From NCBI GenBank assembly GCA_965279165.1, contig OZ257140.1:1178001-1242000 (forward strand): a DNA stretch of 64,000 bases. The letters run 5' to 3'. Below, in pieces: positions 17,866 through 25,197 of the stretch; position 1 is the stretch's first letter; the number at the start of each line of letters is the position of its first letter. This DNA comes from JBAYIE01 sp965279165. Its GTDB lineage: Bacteria; Bacteroidota; Bacteroidia; UKL13-3. The position numbers and the translations under genes were made by a program. Below the pieces are notes generated by a model. It was not told the origin of the DNA. It saw nothing but the letters and a program-made list of their open reading frames with translations, and did not search any database.

Positions 17866-19929
17866 CTATCTCTTAGCAGGTTGGGTAGTTTTGCTTTTAC
17901 CTGACGGAGGTGTTTTCTCTTTATCTTTATTCTCCTTCATTTCTTGGGTGCTCTTAGGCACGTAATTATTGTCAAGTAATTTAAAGGTAGTTCTCCTGTT
18001 CATCTGGTGCTCTTCTTCGGTACAGTTTCGTTTCACTTTTGTTCCTTCGCAAGCGCAATCATTAACCAATTTCGATTCACCATATCCTTTTGCTACCAAT
18101 CGAACCGTATCAATTCCTTTGCTACCAATATAGGCAACTGCTGAGTCGGCACGACGTTGGGATAAATCTTCGTTGTAAATTGAATCCGCGCGGCAATCTG
18201 TATGAGAACCCAATTCCAATCTGATTTTCGGATACTTATTCATCAGGTAAACAATGGTATCAAGGATGATTGCAGCATCCGAACGAATATTGGCTTTATC
18301 CAAATCATAGTAAATACCTTCGAGAGTAAAGATGGTGGTATAGTCGAATGGCTCCAATAAAAGATCTTGTTTCAAATCAGTTGAAACTTCATACGGACGG
18401 GTAGTTTGGAAAGCAATTTTACTGTCGTAATAATCTTCGTGTGCACCAAACAATTCGTAATCTGTTTTTGCTTTAAGGGTTATCTTATAAAATCCGTTGT
18501 TATCCGTTCTTAAGGTAAGTTTAACCGTATCGCTGCTATTGGTAACAGTAAGTATGGTATTGGTAAGTAATTCGTTGGTCTTGCTGTCGCGGGCCACTCC
18601 ACTCAAAGTAAATACCAATGGAGTCATATGAAAACGATAGATATCATCTTGTCCTCTTCCGCCATCGCGGTTAGAGCTGAAATAACCACTTTCCTTATTG
18701 GGTGCCACTATTACGGCAAAATCATCTCCCCCGGAATTGATAGGCGACTTCATATTGATAGGGGTAGACCAATCCGTTCCGGAACCTTTGGTATAAAAAA
18801 TATCTACTCCTCCTAAACCTACGTGGTTATTGGATGAGAAGAACAACGTTCCATCCTCATGAATGTAAGGAAACATTTCATCGCCTTCTGTATTAATGGT
18901 TGGACCCAAGTTAATCGGATCTCCCCAGGTCTTGCTTCTTTTGGTATAAACGGTGTACCAAATATCTTTTCCACCATATCCACCCGGCATATCAGAAGCG
19001 AAGTACATTATCTGTGCATCTTTTGTCAAACTTGGATGTCCGCAGGTAAACGAATCGGTACTAAAATTTAATGGTTGTGGTTCTTGCCATTCGGTTCCTT
19101 GTCCGGCTGCTGCATATATTCTGCAATTTTTACCTTTGCCCGTACGTCCGTTACACTGGGTGTAATACATGGTTGTAAACTTCGCATCAAACGCCGGAGT
19201 GGCGTCGTTGTATGGCGTATTAATCATGGTTTTATCAACCAATTCAGGAATGCCATATTTTATTACATTGGGAGATTTTTTATCGGCTTTGTAAGTTACC
19301 CGATAAATATCCAGAAAATTATTTCCGGTCCATCCATACATCTTGGTACTGCTACCTTTTTCTCTGTCGGAGGAAAAGAAAATCTGATCTTTGCGGTACC
19401 ACATAGCGGAGAAATCACTCCATTTGGTATTCAATGGTTTCACATTTTCAACCACGTATCTGGTTTTTTCGTTCTTCCATTTCAATGCGTTTTCGCAACC
19501 GGTAAGTTCGTTCTGCACTTTCTCCCCATCGCCTGTTAGCTTTTTATACACATTGAATTCTACAATGGCTTCCGAAAACTTTTGGTTGTTTTTTAATGCT
19601 TGCGCTAATCTTAGCTGGGCTTCCGTATTTTGAGGATCCGATTTAACGGCTTTTCTGTACCAATTCTCGGCATTTTTCATGTCGTTGGATAAACGATAAC
19701 ACTCAGCCGCCTTGAAACAAGCCTCATTCTTCTCACTTTTAACCTTGGTTTTACTATATACTGCCTTATAATTTTCACCTGCAGTAAAGTATTCTTTCTT
19801 GGCGTAAGCTTCTTTAGCTGCTGCCATTGATCCTTTTCCAGGTTTACAGGATGAAATATAGAGCGTTACACTAAAAAAAACGCACATACCTATGATACCT
19901 GAAATGAAAGGGAGCCTGTTACTATTCAT
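17866..19929 (-). CDS. PorE-like OmpA-family lipoprotein (TPR, propeller, CRD, OmpA)
   Basis: 687 residues. N-terminal hydrophobic segment ending ISSC fits a lipobox. Domains in order: TPRs (about 30-150), a PD40/WD-like propeller (about 160-430, IFFSSDREKGSSTKMYG, MYFASDMPGGYGGKDIWY, LFFSSNNHVGLGGVDIFY), a carboxypeptidase regulatory-like domain (about 437-530, LSGVARDSKTNELL) and an OmpA peptidoglycan-binding domain (about 535-660, LELGSHTDCRADSIYNEDLSQRRA). This order is that of PorE, which anchors the T9SS to peptidoglycan. Bacteroidota carry several paralogues, so a T9SS role is plausible rather than proven. A low-complexity Lys/Glu tail follows the OmpA domain. Confidence 0.85.
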   Translation of the reverse strand: MNSNRLPFISGIIGMCVFFSVTLYISSCKPGKGSMAAAKEAYAKKEYFTAGENYKAVYSKTKVKSEKNEACFKAAECYRLSNDMKNAENWYRKAVKSDPQNTEAQLRLAQALKNNQKFSEAIVEFNVYKKLTGDGEKVQNELTGCENALKWKNEKTRYVVENVKPLNTKWSDFSAMWYRKDQIFFSSDREKGSSTKMYGWTGNNFLDIYRVTYKADKKSPNVIKYGIPELVDKTMINTPYNDATPAFDAKFTTMYYTQCNGRTGKGKNCRIYAAAGQGTEWQEPQPLNFSTDSFTCGHPSLTKDAQIMYFASDMPGGYGGKDIWYTVYTKRSKTWGDPINLGPTINTEGDEMFPYIHEDGTLFFSSNNHVGLGGVDIFYTKGSGTDWSTPINMKSPINSGGDDFAVIVAPNKESGYFSSNRDGGRGQDDIYRFHMTPLVFTLSGVARDSKTNELLTNTILTVTNSSDTVKLTLRTDNNGFYKITLKAKTDYELFGAHEDYYDSKIAFQTTRPYEVSTDLKQDLLLEPFDYTTIFTLEGIYYDLDKANIRSDAAIILDTIVYLMNKYPKIRLELGSHTDCRADSIYNEDLSQRRADSAVAYIGSKGIDTVRLVAKGYGESKLVNDCACEGTKVKRNCTEEEHQMNRRTTFKLLDNNYVPKSTQEMKENKDKEKTPPSGKSKTTQPAKR

Positions 19930-19978
19930 TTTAAAATACTGTTTTTGGTTTGATTCCTAAAAAACAAGTATAAGAAAA

Positions 19979-22168
19979 TTATTTCACGAATAAAAGTTCG
20001 CGGTATTTTGGTAGTTTCCAAAGTTCATCTTCCAGTATAAATTCAAGAGAATCACTGCTATTACGAATCTCCTCGAAAAGTGGTTTTACTTTATGACAAA
20101 AGGCCAAGGCTCGCTTGTGTGTGTTTTCGATATGGTGCGCCTTTTCCGATTCAGCAATCATTTTCTCTACACTTTCGCGGATATGGTTTACGTATTTAGA
20201 GATTTCTTCGATAAATTTAAGTTGTGCTGCATAAGAAGCCTTATTTAATCCGATAGATTTTAAGGAATATACATTATCCGATAATTTTTGCTGATACGTT
20301 AATGCAGCAGGTATTACATGAGAAATAGCCAATTGTCCGATAACCTTTGCTTCGATATCAATTTTCTTTACATAATCTTCCTGCATAATTTCATAACGTG
20401 CATCCAGTTCTCGGGTATCAAATATGTCGTTGCGCGAAAACAGGTCTTTGGATTTTTTGCTGATATACGCATTTAACGCTTCCGGGGTGGTTTTTATATT
20501 CGACAATCCACGTTTGGCAGCTTCTTTTACCCACTCGTTGCTGTATCCATTCCCTTCAAACAAAATATTTCTTGAAGACTTATAATAACCTTTCAAAATA
20601 TCCAGAATAGCATCTTCCTTTTTCTTTCCCTTTTTTATTTGTGCATCGGCTTCGGCTTTAAATTTTATTAACTGATCCGCCATGATTGCATTTAGCACCA
20701 CCATCGCGTTTGCACAATTGGCAGATGAGCCCACCGCACGGAATTCGAATTTATTACCGGTAAATGCAAATGGTGACGTGCGGTTTCTGTCTGTATTATC
20801 GAGTAATATTTCCGGAATTTTCTTCACATCAATCGATGTTTTCGAGGATGTTTTCAAAGCTTTAGAAGTGGATGTAGAAACCATATTCTCGAGTACCTGG
20901 GTAAGTTGTGTTCCTATGAACACCGACATAATTGCCGGCGGTGCTTCGTTGGCACCTAGGCGATGGTCATTTGAAGCCGATGCAATACTTGCTCGTAACA
21001 AATCGGCATTATCATGAACCGCTTTTATCACATTGATAAAAAAGGTTAAAAATTGTAAATTGGTATGTGGTGTTTTTCCGGGCGATAATAAATTTACTCC
21101 GGTATTGGTAATTAGACTCCAGTTATTGTGTTTGCCACTTCCATTCACTCCTGCAAATGGTTTTTCGTGCAACAATACTTTTAATCCATGTCGCTGACCA
21201 ACCTTCTCCATAATATCCATCAACAATTGGTTGTGGTCGACCGCTAAATTAACCTCTTCAAAATTTGGAGCACATTCATATTGGGAAGGAGCCACTTCGT
21301 TGTGGCGGGTTTTTAATGGGATTCCTAATTTGTAACACTCCACTTCAAAATCAATCATAAAATCGTGCACGCGTGGTGGAATGGATCCAAAATAATGATC
21401 TTCCAACTGTTGTCCTTTTTCAGGTGCTAATCCAAGTAGGGTTCTACCGGTTAACATTAAATCCGGACGAGCGTTAAACAAGGCTTCATCAACCAAAAAA
21501 TATTCTTGTTCAATACCCAAAGAAGCCATGGATTTGGTAACCTGTTTATCAAAATAAGAAGCGCACACATTTACCACTGCATTTTCAACTGCATGCAAGG
21601 CTTTTAATAATGGTGCTTTGTAATCCAATGCTTCACCCGTATAAGAAACAAAAATGGTTGGTATGCATAAGGTTTTACCATTTAGTCCTTCCATGATAAA
21701 TGCAGGGGAGGATGGATCCCAAGCAGTATAACCGCGGGCTTCAAAAGTATTTCTTAGTCCACCATTTGGAAAACTGGAAGCATCAGGCTCTTGTTGAACC
21801 AATGCACTACCGGCAAATTTTTCAATCGACTTACCGTCTTCAGTTGGCTCAAAAAATGCATCATGCTTTTCGGCAGTTGAACCGGTTAATGGTTGAAACC
21901 AATGCGTATAATGCGTTACATCAAAAGTCATTGCCCAATTTTTCATTCCCGAAGCTACGTGGTTAGCCACTTTTCGGTCGATTTTTTCGCCATGTTGGAT
22001 GGCTTTTACAACTGCATCATAGGATTCCTTATCCAGGAAATTCTTCATTGCTGCATCATTAAATACGCGAGAATTATAGTAATCAGAAATTTTGTTGGAA
22101 GGCAAATTTACCTTTACACTTTTTCTGTTTAAAACAGTTTCGATGGCTTTAAATCTTAATGTTGACAT
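19979..22168 (-). CDS. glnN: Glutamine synthetase type III
   Basis: 729 residues, the length of GlnN-type enzymes and much longer than GlnA. The N-terminal extension is followed by NWAMTFDVTHYTHWFQPLTG and TAEKHDAFF, signatures of type III. SMASLGIEQEYFLVDE carries the metal-binding Glu residues, RHNEVAPSQYECAPNFEEVN and GVNGSGKHNNWSL the ATP and substrate loops, and NRTSPFAFTGNKFEFRAVGSS the C-terminal catalytic block. It makes glutamine from glutamate and ammonia at the cost of ATP. It is 49 bp upstream of the PorE-like gene on the same strand, though the two are unlikely to be functionally linked. Confidence 0.96.
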   Translation of the reverse strand: MSTLRFKAIETVLNRKSVKVNLPSNKISDYYNSRVFNDAAMKNFLDKESYDAVVKAIQHGEKIDRKVANHVASGMKNWAMTFDVTHYTHWFQPLTGSTAEKHDAFFEPTEDGKSIEKFAGSALVQQEPDASSFPNGGLRNTFEARGYTAWDPSSPAFIMEGLNGKTLCIPTIFVSYTGEALDYKAPLLKALHAVENAVVNVCASYFDKQVTKSMASLGIEQEYFLVDEALFNARPDLMLTGRTLLGLAPEKGQQLEDHYFGSIPPRVHDFMIDFEVECYKLGIPLKTRHNEVAPSQYECAPNFEEVNLAVDHNQLLMDIMEKVGQRHGLKVLLHEKPFAGVNGSGKHNNWSLITNTGVNLLSPGKTPHTNLQFLTFFINVIKAVHDNADLLRASIASASNDHRLGANEAPPAIMSVFIGTQLTQVLENMVSTSTSKALKTSSKTSIDVKKIPEILLDNTDRNRTSPFAFTGNKFEFRAVGSSANCANAMVVLNAIMADQLIKFKAEADAQIKKGKKKEDAILDILKGYYKSSRNILFEGNGYSNEWVKEAAKRGLSNIKTTPEALNAYISKKSKDLFSRNDIFDTRELDARYEIMQEDYVKKIDIEAKVIGQLAISHVIPAALTYQQKLSDNVYSLKSIGLNKASYAAQLKFIEEISKYVNHIRESVEKMIAESEKAHHIENTHKRALAFCHKVKPLFEEIRNSSDSLEFILEDELWKLPKYRELLFVK

Positions 22169-22170
22169 GG

Positions 22171-22220
22171 GTTGAATTATGAATGTTGAATTATGAATGA
22201 TGAATTATGAGTTATAAGTT
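22171..22220. repeat. Degenerate tandem heptamers (ATGAATT type) upstream of glnN
   Basis: TTGAATT, ATGAATG, TTGAATT, ATGAATG, ATGAATT, ATGAGTT, ATAAGTT are consecutive just before the glnN start codon, in what should be its leader or promoter region. Confidence 0.65.
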
Positions 22221-22228
22221 TTGGGTTA

Positions 22229-22263
22229 CCCATGAAGCGTGGTGTTAGCCTCTGCTTCATGGG
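22229..22263. repeat. Hairpin of the GAAGC/GCTTC family, copy A
   Basis: CCCATGAAGC pairs with GCTTCATGGG around a 15-nt centre. Read on the minus strand the inner edges are AGA next to the 5' arm and CAC next to the 3' arm, as in the two copies at 51004-51049 and 51131-51177. Confidence 0.65.
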
Positions 22264-22456
22264 TCAAATGTACAGTTAAGCTTGTAATTTGAGATGAGTT
22301 TTGGTTATAATTTTTGATAATTTAGGAACAAATTCCAATTTTTGGGCATAAATGACCAATTAAAGTGTATTATAATACATATCATTATAAATTTCACAAA
22401 GTATTTTGTACATTTTTACACCAACATGCATTATATTGCACATCAATGATTCAATA

Positions 22457-22657
22457 ATGCAATTAGAAGATATCGTATTTGTAATGAGAAGAAGAAGAGA
22501 AGAACTGGGTTTAACCCAAATTGAGCTTTCGGAAAGAAGCGGAGTACATTTACGAAGTATCAATAATCTTGAAAGCGGAACCGGAAACCCTTCCCTTGAG
22601 ACGCTCAATAAACTTACAGAAGTTTTGAAATTGGAAATTATTGTGAGAATACGATAA
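22457..22657 (+). CDS. Xre-family regulator, HipB/y4mF-like, without toxin partner
   Basis: ATG 22457 gives 66 residues (MQLEDIVFVMRRRREELG); an earlier in-frame ATG at 22406 would add 17 residues without family support. The body is a helix-turn-helix: LTQIELSERSGVHLRSINNLESGTGNPSLETLNKLTEVLKL. The block GNPSLETLNKL is typical of the y4mF/HipB antitoxin-like group. No HipA-like kinase gene lies beside it, so it is an orphan. A hairpin terminator follows its stop codon within 7 bp. Confidence 0.75.
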   Translation: MQLEDIVFVMRRRREELGLTQIELSERSGVHLRSINNLESGTGNPSLETLNKLTEVLKLEIIVRIR

Positions 22658-22663
22658 AAAAAG

Positions 22664-22697
22664 GCATTGAACCGGCCTAAACCGGATCATGCCTTTA
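22664..22697 (+). terminator. Terminator-like hairpin after the Xre gene
   Basis: AAAGGCAT and ATGCCTTT pair around an inner CCGG/CCGG segment. The 3' T-run is short, so strength is uncertain. Confidence 0.5.
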
Positions 22698-22765
22698 ACA
22701 CTTAAAGAAAAGAAAATTTAAAGAGAAATTTCAGTAATGACTTTCAAAAATCCATACAAGGAAAG

Positions 22766-22993
22766 TTGGAAGTTAGAAAAACCATCGCTAACACAACTAC
22801 TGATACAGTTGGTATTGCAGTAAGTCATATCAGCGAGGGTTACTTCCGTTTCTTACAGGCTCAAAAAAAATACAACCTGGTTATTAATCAGGTAAGGGGA
22901 GAGATTATCAATTTCCCTACCAATATCATGCAAGGTTATGGATATTTTAGTGTGCACCAGCCTCAGTTGCAAATACTAACCATAGCCCACTAA
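22766..22993 (+). CDS. Doubtful small open frame
   Basis: 75 codons beginning at TTG with no in-frame ATG nearby. The translation (IANTTTDTVGIAVSHISEGYF and later) shows no signal peptide or recognised motif. It fills the space between the Xre terminator and a convergent hypothetical gene, which it overlaps by 4 bp. It may be a fragment of a decayed gene or chance coding. Confidence 0.2.
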   Translation: MEVRKTIANTTTDTVGIAVSHISEGYFRFLQAQKKYNLVINQVRGEIINFPTNIMQGYGYFSVHQPQLQILTIAH

Positions 22994-23460
22994 CGGTGAG
23001 GTCCACCTTTCATTGCCTTTTTATTCCATGTCCATGTTTGCTTGGTTTTACTAACAACCAATTGGTTTGTTTTTCCAGCTTCCTGAGAATATAAATAATA
23101 ACCGGATGGAGAAGTAGAACCGGATTCGAACAATTGAATGCTGCCATCTTCTTCACAGCACCATACCGAACCATTTTCGATGGCACACGTAACCACATCT
23201 GCACCTTCCGATAATGAAGTTGCTTGTATGGATAAACTTAAATCAATGCAAGTTAACAATGTTTGATTCGGATCAGAAATATACCAATCCTGATTTGTGC
23301 CGTCGGTAACTGAATCCGCGGTAAAAACGATTATTCCCGGTCCATTCTGGCATTGAATTGGTCGAACCCCATCGACAATGTTGTAAGTTGAATTTGAATC
23401 TAGTGCCATGATTAATTTTTTGTCGTTTAATGATTTTAAAAGTTGATGAATATTGACCAT
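22990..23460 (-). CDS. Hypothetical protein, possible beta-trefoil-like
   Basis: 156 codons from the ATG at 23460; a second ATG at 23409 (MALDSNSTYNIVDG, A-rich leader) is equally possible and gives 139 residues. No signal peptide. Internal pattern QDWYISDPNQTLLTCIDLSLSIQ, GSVWCCEEDGSIQLFE and TKQTWTWN recalls the repeating Q-x-W elements of ricin-type beta-trefoils, but the match is loose. Cys and Trp are frequent. No neighbour suggests a role: a divergent LLM oxidoreductase begins 130 bp away. Confidence 0.55.
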   Translation of the reverse strand: MVNIHQLLKSLNDKKLIMALDSNSTYNIVDGVRPIQCQNGPGIIVFTADSVTDGTNQDWYISDPNQTLLTCIDLSLSIQATSLSEGADVVTCAIENGSVWCCEEDGSIQLFESGSTSPSGYYLYSQEAGKTNQLVVSKTKQTWTWNKKAMKGGPHR

Positions 23461-23590
23461 TCAAATTTAGCCTGATAGGATTTCGACGCAATCCCCAAAT
23501 AGGGTGATTTTAAGATTGGCTAACAAAACTATTCCTTGTATACTTTTGTTGTGTTGAAGAATAAATTTCAGAAATCAAATCAAGATAAGT

Positions 23591-24616
23591 ATGGAAATAG
23601 GAATAGATAGTTTTGCTTCATATTCGGCAAGAAGCAAAGAAGATATAAGCCAGAGCCGTCAACGTGCAATGCAGGAGTTACTTGAAAGAATGGAATTTGC
23701 CGATAAGTCGGGTTTACATTTTTTTGGAATTGGCGAACACCACCGAAAAGAATTTCTTGATTCAGCACCTACGTTAATCTTAGCAGCTGCTGCAGCACGA
23801 ACTAAAAACATCAAACTATCGAGTGCTGTAACAGTTTTGAGTGCTGCTGATCCTGTTAGGGTATTTCAGAATTTTTCAACCCTAGATATTATTTCCAACG
23901 GAAGGGCTGAAATGGTAGTTGGGAGAGGTTCATTTATTGAAGCTTTTCCTTTGTTTGGTTATAAACTGGACGATTATGATTCATTGTTTTCAGAAAAACT
24001 CGACTTACTTCTTCATATTCGAGACAATGAAACAGTAAACTGGAATGGCAAATATAGAGCAGCAATGCATGACCAAGCTATTTATCCAAGACCTTTACAA
24101 GAAAAAATTCCAATCTGGCTGGGAGTTGGTGGAACACCCGAATCGTTTATTCGTGCCGGTCGTTTAGGACTTCCCTTAATGGTTGCAGTAATCGGAGGAG
24201 AAACACATCGCTTTCGACCTTTGGTGGATTTATACAGAGAAGCAGGAACAAAAGCCGGGTTTGCTTCGGATCAATTAAAAGTGGGATTACATTCTTTGGG
24301 TTATGTTGCAGATACCAGCGAAAAGGCAATATCTGATTATTATCCGGGTTATGCCGAAACATTTACACGTATTGGAAAAGAACGGGGTTGGCCTCCTGTA
24401 AGCTATCCGCGTTTTCAAGCACAAAATGGTCCAACAGGTGCTTTACTGGTAGGCCATCCGGAAGAAGTGGCTGAAAAAATAATTCGTCATAGCGAATCAC
24501 TGGGTGGAATTTCGCGGTTTACTTTCCAAATGGATAATGCTGCTTTGCCGCATGAAAAATTGATGCATTCCATTCAACTGATTGGGGAGAAGGTGATACC
24601 GATGGTGAATTCTTAG
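23591..24616 (+). CDS. LLM-class flavin-dependent oxidoreductase (luciferase-like)
   Basis: 341 residues, the usual size. Family landmarks include FADKSGLHFFGIGEHHRKEFLDSAP near the start, TKNIKLSSAVTVLSAADPVRVFQNFSTLDIISNGRAEMVVGRGSF, and AIYPRPLQEKIPIWLGVGGTPESFIRAGRLGLPLMVAVIGG in the flavin-binding half. It is a cytoplasmic FMN-dependent monooxygenase or reductase; the substrate cannot be told. Transcribed alone and convergent with the subunit gene at 24699. Confidence 0.9.
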   Translation: MEIGIDSFASYSARSKEDISQSRQRAMQELLERMEFADKSGLHFFGIGEHHRKEFLDSAPTLILAAAAARTKNIKLSSAVTVLSAADPVRVFQNFSTLDIISNGRAEMVVGRGSFIEAFPLFGYKLDDYDSLFSEKLDLLLHIRDNETVNWNGKYRAAMHDQAIYPRPLQEKIPIWLGVGGTPESFIRAGRLGLPLMVAVIGGETHRFRPLVDLYREAGTKAGFASDQLKVGLHSLGYVADTSEKAISDYYPGYAETFTRIGKERGWPPVSYPRFQAQNGPTGALLVGHPEEVAEKIIRHSESLGGISRFTFQMDNAALPHEKLMHSIQLIGEKVIPMVNS

Positions 24617-24698
24617 AGGATCAATTTATGGAAAATTAAGTGCTATTCATTTGGGAAGTTTTATCTGCTCTAAAAGTATTTATATTTTGAATTAACTA

Positions 24699-25187
24699 TT
24701 AATGCGTTATCGTAAACTGCACATAAACCGATGGCGTTCCTGTAGAAACTTTTGAATAGTCCTTGGTTATATAGGTATAAACTAATTGATATCCTTCTGA
24801 TCTTCCAGATCCGGTATAGGTAGTACCAATATTGGAAATGATAACCTGGGGTGAATAAGATAACATAACTTTACCAACAGGAGTGCCTTGTTTGCCTTTG
24901 CTCATTCCTTGATAGGGTAAAGCTTCAATTTGCAATGCCATACCTTCGGGTAAAGTGCCCGAAACAATTTGAGCCGTTATGGATAAATTAGGATCCGAAA
25001 GTTGCAGAAGAGTGGTGTAATTTAGCCATTGGCTATCATCTTTTATCTCCATTTTTGGTGCACTGGCGCCATAATTACGCGACATATCCAAAAATATAGG
25101 GTTTCGGTTCGAAAGCGAGATTCGGTTCTGTGCTTCGGCCTTACTAAATAACAGAACCAGTAAAAAAGTGATTAATCTGTAGTTCAT
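24699..25187 (-). CDS. Fibre-subunit-like secreted protein 6 (subfamily C), last gene of the chaperone/usher-like operon
   Basis: 162 residues, signal peptide ending AEAQ. It shares with 30476-31054 the block W(L/I)NY(T/S)(T/S) about residue 54 and QVIISNIGTTYTGSGRSEGYQLVYTYI near the C-terminus, followed by a final alternating strand VYVQFTITH. The Cys of the family motif (IGSCYTG) is Thr here, so no disulfide at that site. It begins 10 bp after the stop of the large barrel gene, unlike the other five subunits, which lie upstream. By analogy with chaperone-usher operons a gene at this position could be a tip, adaptor or initiator subunit; that is inference. Confidence 0.7.
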   Translation of the reverse strand: MNYRLITFLLVLLFSKAEAQNRISLSNRNPIFLDMSRNYGASAPKMEIKDDSQWLNYTTLLQLSDPNLSITAQIVSGTLPEGMALQIEALPYQGMSKGKQGTPVGKVMLSYSPQVIISNIGTTYTGSGRSEGYQLVYTYITKDYSKVSTGTPSVYVQFTITH

Positions 25188-25197
25188 AATAATATGA

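Noticed and set aside
19075..19539. 154-codon plus-strand open frame
   Set aside because: Antisense to the well-supported PorE-like gene.
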